NCBI GenBank assembly: GCA_021495925.1
Contig: JAKEKT010000022.1
Coordinates: forward strand, 310,001-374,000
Source of the DNA: Diplodia intermedia
Taxonomy: Eukaryota; Ascomycota; Dothideomycetes; Botryosphaeriales; Botryosphaeriaceae
Direction of reading: 5' to 3'
Length of the DNA stretch: 64,000 bases
Shown: piece by piece, positions 1-11,360 of the stretch
Position numbering within the stretch: the stretch's first letter is position 1
How the letters are laid out: each line of letters opens with the position of its first letter
Program-made: the position numbers and the translations under genes
The notes under the pieces: model-generated
What the model was told of the DNA's origin: nothing
Seen by the model: only the letters and a program-made list of their open reading frames with translations
Database searches by the model: none

Positions 1-2284
1 TCAGCTCATCGCTGTCCGTGTCAGCCGCCAGCCCGAGTAAGATCTCAACGCCGCGGTCGCGCTTGATAATAGCGTCGACGGCGGCGTCAGAGCACTCCGT
101 CAGCATGGCCAGCGCGCCGCCCGCCGCACGGCGCGTAGCAAGATCCTCGACATCAGAGAGCGCGAGTAGAATGTGCAGGCGTTGGCTCGCCTGCGGGCTG
201 CCGTCGGCGAATAGCATGACGCCCTGCGGGCCGGCCATGAGGTTGCACACCAGCTCGACGGACGCACGCTGCACGAGCGGGTTGTTGGCGAGCAGCAGGT
301 CTTCGATGCGTGTCCAGGCCAGCTTGATGATGCCGGCGCGTGCGTCATCGTCCATGGATGCTAGATTGGTCAGCGCGAGGAGTGACTCGAATACGGGCAG
401 GAGGTCACGCTGGTCGGCCGTGGGGTCGTCCTCAAGTAGCTGGACGAGCGGACGGATGGCGGAGGTGATGGGTAGAGCGCTGGAGGCTCCGAAGATGTGA
501 TTAGGGTTGACGGAGATGAGGATGCGGGCGAGAGCGTGAGCGGCGGTGCGGAGATTGGCCTGGCAGTAGGAGGATTGTGTGTGAATAGCGGTCTTGTTGA
601 CGCTTTCGGCGATTTGGATCAGCGCCTTGATCGCCCCTTGCTGCGCCATGGTGCCGCGATGCTTCTGCTCCTTGGAAAGATTGAGGAAAATTTGAAGAAC
701 TTGCGACAAGACGCTTGGCGAAGCTCTCCTACACTCCATTACCAATAGGGGCACTACGCCAGCTTGCAATACTCTTGCGCAGCGAATTGTGACGACCGCG
801 TCGTTTTCTAACGGATCCTCGGGCGCTGGTTTCTTGGTATTTGCATAAGCCTTGAGCTGGGAGATACGTTTCTGCTCATCTGTCCGAACAGGGCGGTAGG
901 TTGTGAGGTTGCTGAAGATGGTTATGCCGCCAAAGATCAGCGGTTTGGGGACTCCGTCGCCGCTCATCACCTTGACCAGTTCTCTTAAGAAGGTCTTGTC
1001 ACGTGCCAACTCTTCTTTGACCCTCGACTTCAGCGACGAGTAAGCAAGCCCTTCAACCGATTCTTGCTTCACCGTGTTGTCAGAGGCAAGCACCACTTTC
1101 TTGAACTTAGAGACCAGCTCATCCTGATGCTCGTCCTCAGACGCCGAAGTCATGGCGCTATCGTCACCGACTGGCGTATCGTGGATCTTGACGAGGATGA
1201 GCGCAGCCTTGTTTGATCTGTTCCTGTCGCTGCTGGATCTCGAGAGGTCCTCCAACCACTCTTTACAGTGCTTGTTAATGGCCTCCCGACAGTGCTTCTC
1301 GATGCAGGCTGCGCTCAACAGCTCCAAGGCGGCCTGCTCAAGCCTCTGGCTCCCACGGGTAACGATGGTGTCTACGTACGTCTCCAGGAAGCCCTGCGTC
1401 AAGAACAGGGCGGAAGCCTGGGCCGGGGCGATGGGGAAAATGGCGGCAGCAGCGGAATAAGCCTGAATCAGGCAATCCGTTGTGGGTGCTGCGACCTTGT
1501 GGGTGACGTAGCGCGTGATCAACTTCTGCGAGTTGTCGGGCGAGAGCTCGAGCAGCTTGGCGGTTGCCAGGGTGGCCTGGCTGCGGAGGGACACGGGCTG
1601 GCGGATGTCCAGGGAAGATAGGATGACGTCGAAGCCGTCGGCATCGATGATGCCGTTGAGGTGGTTTGCTTCGGCGGCCAGGGCCCGGGCGATGGCCTTC
1701 ATTGCACGCTCGGGATGGGCCAAGCCAGCCTCCATCATCTGGGCCAGGGACAGCATAAAGATGTCCCTCAGGGCTTGGATGCGCTTTTCCTTGAAGGTCC
1801 AGGATTCAGTGTCCAGGAGGACGGCAAAGAGCCCGTCAATGCTTTGGTCACCGCGGTCGAACAGGCGCTCGAAGGTGACGTGGGGATGGTCCTTGAGCTG
1901 GGTGGCAAGGTACTGGCGGGCGTGCAGCTGGGTTCTCAGCAGAGCCCCGGTGATCCTGTCGGCGAGGTGGTCCTCTCCGCTAAGGTCCATCAGAACGGTC
2001 ATGGCTTCTTCGGCCACGTCGCGGGCGAGCTGCGTGTTTTCCACCAAGCGAACGGCGTCGGTGCCATCGGCCTCGTCCTTGGCGTTGACATAGCTCCTGA
2101 CCAGGCGGACGCAGGGGCCGCGGCTTTCCTCGCGCTGCAGGCGTTGCCATTCATCCTTGATGAGCGGGCTCTCGGCATCAATCGAGGAGGCTTCTTTCAG
2201 CAGCTCAGCAGCGCGCTGGTAGGCGCCGCGCTCGCTCTCGCGGGAGGCCTGCTCAATGAGCTCGGAGATCTTGGAGTCGGACAT
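1..2284 (-). CDS. cro1: UCS-domain myosin chaperone (Cro1/She4/UNC-45 family), C-terminus cut by window edge
   Basis: An uninterrupted minus-strand frame runs from an ATG at 2284 to the left edge, giving at least 761 residues with no stop or intron. It starts MSDSKISELIEQASRESERG and continues as helical armadillo-like repeats. The composition and order fit the UNC-45/Cro1/She4 (UCS) family, which folds and stabilises myosin motor domains and is needed for actin organisation, endocytosis and hyphal polarity. The N-terminal 50 residues are helical, and I do not see a clear TPR as in animal UNC-45, which agrees with fungal members. The C-terminal UCS repeats continue to residue 761, ending near ILLGLAADTDSDEL. 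The start is supported by the short divergent gap to the next gene. The family call rests on recognition of the sequence, not on a search. Confidence 0.8.
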   Translation of the reverse strand, partial: MSDSKISELIEQASRESERGAYQRAAELLKEASSIDAESPLIKDEWQRLQREESRGPCVRLVRSYVNAKDEADGTDAVRLVENTQLARDVAEEAMTVLMDLSGEDHLADRITGALLRTQLHARQYLATQLKDHPHVTFERLFDRGDQSIDGLFAVLLDTESWTFKEKRIQALRDIFMLSLAQMMEAGLAHPERAMKAIARALAAEANHLNGIIDADGFDVILSSLDIRQPVSLRSQATLATAKLLELSPDNSQKLITRYVTHKVAAPTTDCLIQAYSAAAAIFPIAPAQASALFLTQGFLETYVDTIVTRGSQRLEQAALELLSAACIEKHCREAINKHCKEWLEDLSRSSSDRNRSNKAALILVKIHDTPVGDDSAMTSASEDEHQDELVSKFKKVVLASDNTVKQESVEGLAYSSLKSRVKEELARDKTFLRELVKVMSGDGVPKPLIFGGITIFSNLTTYRPVRTDEQKRISQLKAYANTKKPAPEDPLENDAVVTIRCARVLQAGVVPLLVMECRRASPSVLSQVLQIFLNLSKEQKHRGTMAQQGAIKALIQIAESVNKTAIHTQSSYCQANLRTAAHALARILISVNPNHIFGASSALPITSAIRPLVQLLEDDPTADQRDLLPVFESLLALTNLASMDDDARAGIIKLAWTRIEDLLLANNPLVQRASVELVCNLMAGPQGVMLFADGSPQASQRLHILLALSDVEDLATRRAAGGALAMLTECSDAAVDAIIKRDRGVEILLGLAADTDSDEL

Positions 2285-2579
2285 GGCTGGATCCAACGTT
2301 GGGCCAACGCATCGGGCCCCGAAACAGGCACTAGTGACGGGAGGGAGGCGATGGGGAGCACGGCGTGGAGAGAACGCGATGGGTTCTTGTGCTGTCACAC
2401 GCCTCGGCCGTGGCACGCGCTTGGGCGCAGGAGCAGCGGGCAGGAGCTCCGCGCAGCTCAGGCCAGTTGCCCCTCCAGCCCCGGGTACGTCACTTACCTA
2501 ACCCTCCCCGTGCTCCCCATCAATCTGCCCGCCCATTCCCCACGCCTCGCAGCAGCCCGTCCCTGTCCCTTGAGAAATC
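2285..2579. promoter_or_regulatory. 295-bp divergent promoter region
   Basis: This spacer separates the starts of the minus-strand UCS gene and the plus-strand phosphodiesterase gene, so it must hold both 5' UTRs and both promoters. I see pyrimidine-rich stretches but no confident TATA box or named factor site. Confidence 0.5.
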
Positions 2580-3452
2580 ATGCCAGGTATGTCCACCCAA
2601 AGTAATAATAAAAATAAAAGAACAGCAAAAACAACCGAGCTCCCCTGCCCCTTGGTGCCGGCCCCGAAGATCACCAGAGATCACACCAAACGTGCATTAT
2701 TATTCACCATTTCCCCGCTCGCAGGCTTCTCCCTCTGGCTGGTCCCCCCTGCCGCTTCTCCAGCCCGCGCCGTCCTCTCCGCGCTGATCGCCGAATCCCT
2801 CCCCGCCCAGTTCCCAACCGAGCAGCCTCCCCCGCCAAGATTCGTCCCCCACGTGACCCTCACTGCCGACGTCCAACCCGACGCCTTCACGCAGTCCGCA
2901 GACGAGGAGCAGCAAAAGCGCGATGCCCGCGCATGGCTGGACGGCATGCTGGCCCGTCGTCCCCCCAGTGACGTCCGCGTGCGCTTCGAGGCGCTGGACG
3001 TCGGCGACAAATTCGTGCAGAAGCTGACCCTGCGCGTGTCCAAGGACACACAAGGCGGCCTGCGCGAGCTCGCCCGCGTCTCGCGCCTGTACGGCGTCGA
3101 GGGGGGCAGTGCCGCGGATGCGGTGGAAACGTGGCTGGACGGCGTTTATCGGCCCCATTGCAGCTTGGTGTAGTACGTGATCCATTGGACCATTCCTTAT
3201 CTTTCCTTATTTTCTTAGCTTGTTGCTTCAAAATACGTCCCTTGCCCCCCGAACTGACAAGAACTACGTTGCAGCGGTAACATGCCAATCTCGGACGACA
3301 AGAAGGCAAGGCTCCAGAGCGTGGTTGAACAGGCCGGGGTCAGCGTCTCTGGTTCTGGTCATCTGAGCGGTTGGGATGGCGGACTTGTCTGGCTGGTGCC
3401 CACGTTCAAGAAAATCCCGGAATGGGAACCATGGGTGGAAATAGCTCTTTGA
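2580..3452 (+). CDS. cpd1: 2',3'-cyclic-nucleotide 3'-phosphodiesterase (2H family, CPD1-like)
   Basis: Three exons, 2580-2586, 2725-3172 and 3275-3452, join to 210 codons plus stop. Exon 1 carries only ATG CCA G. After the intron starting GTATGT and ending GCAG, the protein reads MPGFSLWLVPP. That is the expected N-terminus of fungal cyclic phosphodiesterases of the 2H phosphoesterase superfamily. The two catalytic H-x-T/S motifs are visible: HVTL at His45 and HCSLVY at His147. The second intron splits the Tyr codon directly after the second motif. Family members open ADP-ribose 1'',2''-cyclic phosphate from tRNA splicing, and also nucleoside cyclic phosphates. Length is slightly below yeast Cpd1 (about 240 residues). 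The gene is convergent with argininosuccinate synthase, 241 bp away. Reading through the first intron would give a longer N-terminus without family character. Confidence 0.85.
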
Positions 3453-3693
3453 ATATGCAAACAGTGACAATCCAAATGTCTGATCACAGAGCTGACGTTG
3501 CACCTGTGACAGGAAACAACTAAACCATCAACACCGACAGTGATACTCATTGACCATTAATCCATTTTGTCATAACCTTTCCTAGATATACAAATTCCTG
3601 CCTGACGAACACTCCAGATCCACATAAACATCCGGGAAATTTTTGGTTCTATAGTGCACCACACAACCCAACAACTCCTGAAACAAAATCTTC

Positions 3694-5185
3694 TTATACC
3701 ATGGGCTTGACAAGGTCCTCGCCAGCCTCGGCCTTCTTGTTGCCGTACTTCTTGAGACGGATGGCCATGACGCTGATGAAGCCCGTGGTGTCGCTGGGCT
3801 CGAAGTCACCAATCTCGTCCATGGAGCTCTCGCTCATGTCGTACAGCTTCTCCGTGTCGGACCAGCGGCCGAGCACGCTGAAGGTGCCCTTGTAGGCGCG
3901 GCAGCGGACCTGGCCGTTGACGTGCTTCTGCGAGGAAACGATCGAGTCCTCCAGGAACTCACGCTCGGGAGAGAAGTAGAGACCGTTGTAGAGGATCTAA
4001 AAGGTTTACAGTTAGTCCCCGGGGCTACATTCGGTACTTCAAGCACATATCATCTTACCTTGGCGTAGTTGAAGGTGAGGAACTGGTCACGGAGAGCGCG
4101 AACCTCCCTGTCCATGACGAGACCCTCGAGATCGACGTGAGCGGCCCTCAGCATGGTAAGACCCGGAGTCTCATAGCAGCCACGGGACTTGAGACCGATG
4201 AACCTGTTCTCGACAATGTCGATTCTGCCAACACCGTGCTTCCTGGCAATGGTGTTCGCAGTGAGGAAGAGCTCAACAGGGTCGGTAACCTCAGTGTCCT
4301 TGCCATCCTTCTTGTAGACGAGCTTCTTGGGAAGACCCTTCTCGAAGAAGAGAGTGAAGTCCTCGGGAGTCTCAGGGGCCTTTGTGGGGTCGGCGGTGAG
4401 CTTCCACATGTCCTCGGGAGGAGTGGTGTTGGGGTCCTCGAGGATGCCGGCCTCGTACGAGCAGTGGGCAAGGTTCTCATCCATGGACCAGGGCTTGGAC
4501 TTGGTGCTGGTGACGGGGATGCCCTTCTCAGCAGCGTAGTCGAGCAGATCGTTGCGGCCAGCGAAGCGCTTGTAGAAGACGGGGTCACGCCACGGGGCGA
4601 TGACCTTGATGGAGGGCTGGAGAGCGTAGAAGGCAAGCTCGAAGCGGACCTGGTCATTGCCCTTGCCAGTGCAGCCGTGGGAAACAGCGAAGCAGCCCTC
4701 CTTCTGAGCGACCGCGATCTGAGCACGGGCAATCACGGGGCGGGCAAGAGAGGTGCCGAGCAGGTAGACGTTCTCGTAGATGGCGTTGGCCTGGATGGCG
4801 GGGAAGCAGAGGGCCTCGACGAACTCGCGACGAAGGTCCTCAACGTAGCAGGCAGAGGCACCAATCTGCTTGGCCTTGACCTTGGCGGCCTCGAAGTCCT
4901 CCTCCTGGCCAACATCGGCCACTGGGGGATGTTAGCGGTATGTGGGGCTTGACGCGGGTTGCGGCTTACTGAAGCAGACGACCTCATAGCCCTGGATCGA
5001 CAGTCAGCGGGAGCTTTAGCAAGGGCAGCAGAAGCACTCACCTCCTCGAGCAGGTAGGCCAGAATGCAGCTGGTGTCGAGACCACCGCTGTAGGCGAGAC
5101 AGACCTGTTGCAGCCGTCAGTACAAGCTGCAATGAGTCAAACCCCGCAACGGGCCGGGTGTGCCTGCTACCTTTCCCTTGGTCAT
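3694..5185 (-). CDS. arg1: argininosuccinate synthase
   Basis: Five exons (5185-5171, 5104-5042, 4991-4970, 4921-4059, 3996-3694) give 421 residues, the usual length. The enzyme joins citrulline and aspartate with ATP in the penultimate step of arginine synthesis, in the cytosol. The N-terminal ATP-binding loop AYSGGLDTS lies at about residues 8-16, split from the MTKGK start by intron 1. VCFMADVGQEEDF follows at exons 3-4. Further family blocks are GTSLARPVIA, SHGCTGKGNDQVRFE and the C-terminal RWSDTEKLYDMSES. The four introns are clustered near the ends, three of them in the first 270 bp. Intron 1 contains TGAGTCA, the consensus for the general amino-acid control factor CPC1/Gcn4 (separate entry). 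Nothing looks broken. Confidence 0.96.
5133..5139. promoter_or_regulatory. candidate CPC1/Gcn4 site in intron 1 of arg1
   Basis: A perfect TGAGTCA lies inside the first intron, about 50 bp downstream of the arg1 start codon. TGASTCA is the established binding site of Gcn4 and its filamentous-fungal homologue CPC1, which induce amino-acid biosynthetic genes, arginine genes included. The heptamer is expected roughly once per 8 kb by chance, so location and gene identity are the only support. Confidence 0.4.
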
Positions 5186-5757
5186 TGTGGAGGTTGTAGG
5201 CGATGGAATCGAGGATGAGGAAGCTCAAGGGAGATGCGGCGGAGAGAGCAGCAGCGGAGAAGGCCAATTGCTCTGGGAGAGGTGGAATGGGTTGGTGTTG
5301 GGCGGCCTTGGGAGCTGGAAATTTACTGACTGTTATCGCGCGCGCTGATCGGCGGGACCTGGGTGACCTCACCGCCTTCGCATCCCCGCGGTCTTAGCGG
5401 TTGCTCCGGCATCGCAGCCATTCTTACTGGCTCGCCGTCCGCATGCGCGCCGAAAAAATTTCGGCCTGCAGCGCCGGCCCAGCCCGTTTCCAGTCACAGT
5501 TCACGCCTATCTGCCCCATTCCTATTCGAGTGTGCACATTGAATTACTGTACAGTATCTACCCATGCAACAAAGGCGCCGTGCTGGAAACCGTCCAAGTG
5601 TACTCCTCGCTGATGCAAATCATCGTATATGCAAAGAAAAGGCCGCCGGCAAACGATGCCCGCGTGTAATGACAACAGCTGTACTTGCTTTTGAGAGTGG
5701 GAAAGTAAAGAACGGCCTGCAATGATCCGAGACAAGGAGAGGAAGACAGTACGGAAA
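5186..5757. other. intergenic: arg1 upstream region and ssk2 3' flank
   Basis: This 572-bp tandem spacer holds the promoter and leader of arg1 and the 3' UTR of the kinase gene. I see no further coding signal, RNA gene or repeat. Confidence 0.5.
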
Positions 5758-8700
5758 TTAGTACATGGTGTTCTGCCGTGACGCATGCAAGCTGCCGGCT
5801 CCCGACGACGTCTCGCTGAGCGGTGTTTGCGGCGTCTGCGGCTCCAGAGACAGCTGGCTCCGCAGGATCATGATCCACGGGTGCTGCAGCAACTCCGCCG
5901 CCGTGGCTCTTCTGCCAGGGTCGCGCTCGAAGCACGCGTTGAGGAAGTCGATCCCCGAATCGCTCAGCTGATCTCCCGTTGGTAGCTGAGGAGGGTTGCC
6001 CTGGGCAATGTTGTACATGATCGCCCATTCGTTGTCCAGGCTGGCCCACGGTCGCCGTCCAGTGGCCATCTCGAGAATGACACATCCAAGAGACCAGATG
6101 TCGACAGCGCCCAGGCGTCCCTTGTTCTCACCCTTGATCACCTCGGGCGACATGTACATGGGCGTGCCCGTCATTGACTTCTGCCGGCCTTGGCGTGTCG
6201 CCGCGTGCTCTGCAGCCAGCGTTTTGCCCTGCTTGGCGATGACCTTGGCGGCTCCGAAGTCGACAAATTTGATGACGCCATTGTGGTCGAGGAGAATATC
6301 TGCAACTTGTCAGCAAGTGTCCGTGGAGCAACGAAGTTCTGACTTACTCTCTGGCTTTATGTCGCGATGCACAACGCTGCTTTCATGGAGATAAGCCAGA
6401 CCCTCCAACATCTGCAACGCGTAGACCATGATGACCGTCTCATCCTCGATACGGCCATGCTCCAACAGGCCTGCAAGCGAGCCTCCAGAGCAGTATTCCA
6501 TGAAGATGTAGACCTTGTCACGATGAGGCTCGATGCCGTAGTACGACACGATATTTGGATGGTCGAGCATCTGCAGGACACCCATCTCATCGCGGATCTG
6601 CGATACGATCGTCGGAATAAGTTGGGGGTCCTGGAGGCGAATTTCCTTGACGGCCATCAGGTGGTTCGAGTCGAGGTTGATCGCCGCGTAGACTGATCCA
6701 AAGGTGCCACCTCCGATGAACTGGCCCTGCTGCCATCTGAGAGTAACATTGGTTGCCGAGGATGACAGGTACGTGAGGGCACGATCAGCCTCATTCGAGT
6801 CCTCCAAGACGCGGCCAAGTGCCTGTCGTTCTGCCTCCTTGGCCTTTCTCATCTCGTCGATCTCCGCCAGCTGCTCGAGCCACCCCTCACGGACAAGCTC
6901 TGCAGACTCCTCGTCGTTCTTTAAGCGACTGATGTCCAACTGCTTCTTGCCCAACATCGCATCGATGCGTTGCTTCTCGGCCTGGGCCGCCATGGTCGAT
7001 CGTGCCCCCATGATATCGAAATGAGAAATCAGGAGAGACATGCATCCAGCAACCTTTGCACGCAGCCGAGCATACTCCTCTTCATTCAGCGATAGGATAT
7101 TTTGGCCTCGCGTCATCATCATAGCAAACTCGAGCGCCACCACAGCCCATCGGAACGTCTTCCGATCAGATGCTACGCAGTCGTCGCAAATGAAGCTTAC
7201 CCAGTCAAGTGCAAGCCTGGTCAGTTTGAGGTTGTTCAGCGCGCGGCGGTTGAAGTCCATGTAGTAAACAGAGCGCTGGCCGAACTCCGTGGCGAAGGCG
7301 AAGCAAGTTTGAATCAGCTCCTGGCATTCCAGACCAAAGGTTTGCCTCCGGATGATCTCAACACTATCCATGATGGTGTTTGACAGCTTATAAGCGACCT
7401 TCTTTATGCGTTGCAGCTCCACGTTCACGCGAGGCAGATTAGCTCTTTGGTCCACAATCTTGGTCAGCTCGACGTTAGCTGACTGTAAGAAGGTAGCATT
7501 GGCGTTAGCCAAACGTGTCTGTGCGCCATCGGCAACGAGCCTCATGCGGCCAATCTTCACATCAAGGTGCGGCGTCCGAAATTGGGCCTGGATTGTAGGT
7601 CCGTGCCAGCGCAGAGGATCTTCTGGCCTAAGGATCAACAGATAGGGATTGGTGGGATCTTCCGTGACCTCGTCCGTATGGTAGCAAGTTCCAAGGAGAG
7701 ACTGGATATCCTGTGTTCGGTTCATCAAAACGGGGGAGGCAATGAGGTACAAGCCCTTGTTGTCCGTTGTCTGTGTTTCCACGAGAAAGTGTCCGCTCAT
7801 TTCCAGAGCTTCAAAGAGATCTTGCACCTGTTCGGGAACGAGGCTGATGTTGTACTCAGTGGAGTTCTCAAACCGCGTGGTCAAAATCCTAGAGAAACGG
7901 AACAGTTTCCTTTGACGGACACGGACGGAATCAAGGATTTGTTTGTAACGCTTATCCATCTCGGCTCCGGCGACTTCCTCTGGACGTCTCTGCAGTTCCT
8001 TCTCGAAATGTGCAGTGAGACGGGAGAGAGACTTTTGCGTCAGGTAACTGGAAATGATTAGTACAAAGGCGAACTCGATACGCGCAAGACGTACCTAAAT
8101 TGCTCAGCAACTTCCACGTCGCCACCTTCCAAGTGCTTCCCAAGGGTCTTGGAGAACTCCCATTCCTGCTCCAGGATTTCGGCTTCCTTGAAGGTGTTCT
8201 TGTTTGCCGAAAGCTTCCAATTCAGCATCTTGAAGTAGAACTTGAGTGCGTCCAGCACGACGGCATCGAAGTTTTCTTCTATGCATGGCGGAGGATCCCA
8301 ACCGGGCTCGGATTGTGAGACCACGGTGTATGATTCCTTAATCCTAATAGCCAACTTGAGCAGGATCTGAAACTGAGCGATCATCTGCTCAGCCATCATT
8401 ACACCTTGCTGTGCGGGATCTTTCATGCGCTTAGCGTAGGACAGCCGCATGCGGATAATTTCCTGAACCAGACGTGAGGGAAAATTGATCAGGGTAAGAA
8501 GCTCCTCGATATAGGGAGGAAGGTGACGTTCCTGGAAGGCCGTGGCATTGGCGATCAACGTGGCTTTCGCCTTGTTGATCACATTGTTCAAGCCAACCAG
8601 AAGACTGTCTTTGCTCTGAAGGGATTTCAAGCCGTCCTCCTTCAGGATCCGATCAATGAAGGAGGAGTCGTCTGTGAGGTGGCTGTCTCGCTCCAGGCGG

Positions 8701-10019
8701 TCCCTCCTCTTCGAGAAGTCCAGTTCATCATTGCCGACCCAGCTCCTGAGAATCGAAAGCTCCGTATTGATGAGCTGCGTGGTGTTGTGCCAAGAGATGA
8801 CAGCATCGCAGCTTTCACGGAAGGCTGCAGAGGCCGCACGGGGCTGAGCATGCTCCAGTACTTGCCAAGTAGGATAGAGGCTTTCACACTTCTCGATCTT
8901 CCGTACCATATCCGCAACCTGCTGTGCAGCCGTCTGACCGACCTCGGCCTCTCCCTTGATTTCAAAGGTGATGATTCCCTCAATCAGGGTCTTGGCCTTT
9001 GACCGCCCGTCGTCAATCAGTCGCCGCTGGGCCTGCAGGGTGCGTCCACAGCACTTCGCTCGAACGCCCATCCAGATTTCGGTTTTGATTGTATTGTCGC
9101 CCTGCTGCTCGCCGCCGCCGATAAGACGCTTCTTCTCCTGCTTGACGACATCGCCGGTCAAGACGCTAGCCAGCATGGAATGCCACTCTAGCCTTTCCCT
9201 GTTCTCAGGGATTTTGAGCTCCTCCACCGACGGCTCCAGGTCGTCGTTGCCATAGTATAGTAGAGTCTCCTGGTCATAGGGGTCGTTCTCGAGGTAGTCG
9301 GTGGTGGAAGGCGACTCGTCGTCTGTCTCGGAGTCCTCGGTGCTGTAGCCCAGACTGGGCGTGCGCAGGTCGGGATTGAAGAAATCATCATTGTCCGGCG
9401 CGTCCTGCCGTATACGCTCGACATAGGCCTTCTCCTGCGCACGATACTCGGCATTTGGGTTACGGCGGCTGCCGCGGTTCGTAGACGAGGCGCGGTGGCG
9501 GGCGCCGTTGCTGTTCAACGAATACTGCTGGGGACGGCGCTGGGGAGCATATGCATTGGACGGGGTACGGACGGCAGACGGGCGAGGAGGGCGGGCACTG
9601 TTCATGGCGGGCGGCTGGAGCTGAGCGTTAGGCGCGGCATCGTACACGCCCACGCCGTTCGGGGCGCCGCCGCTGCCTCCTCGCGAGCGAGAGGCAGCGT
9701 AGCCATAGGGCGCGGCAGCGGCCATGGGCGGGACCTCATCGCGCGGCGTAGTGGACACGGCGGGGGCAAACTCGTACTGGCCGTCGGCGTCGTCGTCGTC
9801 GTAGGCGTTGCGCTCGCCGACTGGGCGCTCTGGGTCCGACTCGCCGCTGGAGCCTGAGCCCGAGGTCGACGAGTCGTGGCGCGGCAGGTCTGGGGCGTCC
9901 ATGGTCGGGTTGGCAGGAGCAGCGGCTGCTAGACAGTCGTCGGGTGCGGAGGGCTGGCTCTTGTCATGCTCGGGCTCCGTGAAGCGGACGCCGCGTTGGG
10001 TGGGCTCGCCAGAGCTCAT
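5758..10019 (-). CDS. ssk2: MAP kinase kinase kinase of the HOG osmostress pathway (Ssk2/Ssk22/SskB/Wis4 type)
   Basis: Three exons (10019-8095, 8047-6348, 6299-5758) encode 1388 residues, the family size. The two introns are 47 and 48 nt; the first has a TACTAAT-like branch site. The N-terminal 210 residues are disordered and rich in Ser, Pro, Asp and Asn. A long helical regulatory region follows to about residue 1070. The C-terminal Ser/Thr kinase domain (about 1077-1345) shows the glycine loop GGGTFGSVYA, the catalytic lysine in AVKEIRL, HRDIKPEN split by intron 2, DFGAAK, and MYMSPEV. In this family the kinase is activated by the response regulator Ssk1 and phosphorylates the MAPKK Pbs2, which activates Hog1/SakA. 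The tail ends SLHASRQNTMY. All key catalytic residues are present. Confidence 0.95.
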
Positions 10020-10653
10020 GAGTGAAGGCGATCGGCCTGGAGCTAGCCAGCACTGGGCGTAGGTTCCGGCGCGCGGGAACGGGAGCAGAGCCTCGGCGTG
10101 TGGCGGTGCGCTGCGCGGACAGAGCCTGGAGCGGCGCTCAGGTTTCTGTTTAATTCAAACAAAGCCAGAGGGCGCGAGAGCACGCAGCCGGCGATGCGCA
10201 CGCACTGGCAACACGCAAAACAAGCGGCGCAACCAGGCGATCCCGTCGCGCCCGTCTGTGCCCGGCTGCAGCGCCGGCGAAAGCAGGTTCTCGGGGCTCC
10301 TTTCCAGCCCACTCGCCGTTAAATCACCGCGAGCTGCTCTGCTGCGGTGCGTGCCGCGCCTGGGGATTCTCGACCGTCCAGGACCCGCTCCCCACGTGGA
10401 TCCCCTGCCTCGGCTGTGGGAGGAGCAAAAACGTCCGCTTTTGGCGCCCCGTGAAGCCTGCCACGAGAACATCCGGATCCCAGCCCTCCGCCGAGGGACC
10501 GCGCTTCCGCCCGTCGGCCTGGCCACCGGCCACTCTTTGTTCCCACCGGCTTCGCCCGCACCCCCGATCCAACGCCTCTATCGCGATCTTGCCATGTGTC
10601 TCGCGGCTAGCAGAATCGGCGTGCTAGTGGAGTCAGCCGCACACGGCTAGTGG

Positions 10654-10947
10654 CTACGCCATGAAAGACGAGCCTTCGGTGATTGTTGCGAAGTCGCCCA
10701 GCAATACGCAATCGTCTTGGCGAGCATTGAGACCGTGGGGAAGCTTAAGCGTGCGGACGAATGGCAAAATGCCGTGTGCCATGTCTTCCATGAACGCAGC
10801 AATTGCCTCCGGCTGCGCCTCGACCGCCATGGTTCTGGAACCGGCCGCGCACGGCTGACTTCTGTGGCTCGCCAGTGCCCATGAGCTATCGGGGCAAGCG
10901 TTGGAAGCCTTGTGTGGAAGACGCGTACAGGTTCTATTCTGGCCCAC
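10654..10947 (-). CDS. weak candidate small ORF or gene relic
   Basis: An open frame of 97 codons on the minus strand ends in a protein-like stretch from about residue 40, with blocks such as AAFMEDMAHGILPFVRTLKL, then ending TEGSSFMA. Codon use in that stretch favours C or G at third positions, as in the real genes. I recognise no family. The opposite strand is also open over most of this span, so it may be chance. Confidence 0.2.
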   Translation of the reverse strand: MGQNRTCTRLPHKASNACPDSSWALASHRSQPCAAGSRTMAVEAQPEAIAAFMEDMAHGILPFVRTLKLPHGLNARQDDCVLLGDFATITEGSSFMA

Positions 10948-11360
10948 AAGCGTTCTCCATCGGGAAACGCAATAAGCAACCCCACCCGATGCGATGTTCT
11001 TTTGCTAAACGTCGCTCGAGCAGCGTGAGTCAGCCTGGGGTTGCATTCCCCGCGTGGGACTCGTCACAGCATCATGCTGTCCCCTGGTGGGTGTTATATG
11101 AGTGTCCCCGTTAGAGCATGAGCAAAGTTCTCTCACTAGTTAATTGCATTATTCTGGCACTCGCTTTGTCCCGTTGGCCCAACAAGGAGTGGATCTCTTG
11201 CTGTTTTAGGAAACCTGGCCGATCGTCATCCAACGACGCTCTAGCATGCAGACAGCCTTTCGCCCTAGTCTACCTTATAAAGTTAAAACAAATGTCGGGG
11301 GCATTAATTATCATCAACAAGGAGGGCCTTCTCGCAGTGGGTATGCCGAATTTTGGACTC

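Noticed and set aside
1661..2605. Plus-strand open frame of 314 codons
   Set aside because: It is the exact antisense of the UCS-protein gene, whose minus-strand frame has family character. Its Gly/Val/Leu-rich sequence is typical of an antisense shadow.
4137..4952. Plus-strand open frame of 271 codons
   Set aside because: Antisense to the main exon of argininosuccinate synthase, which is certain.
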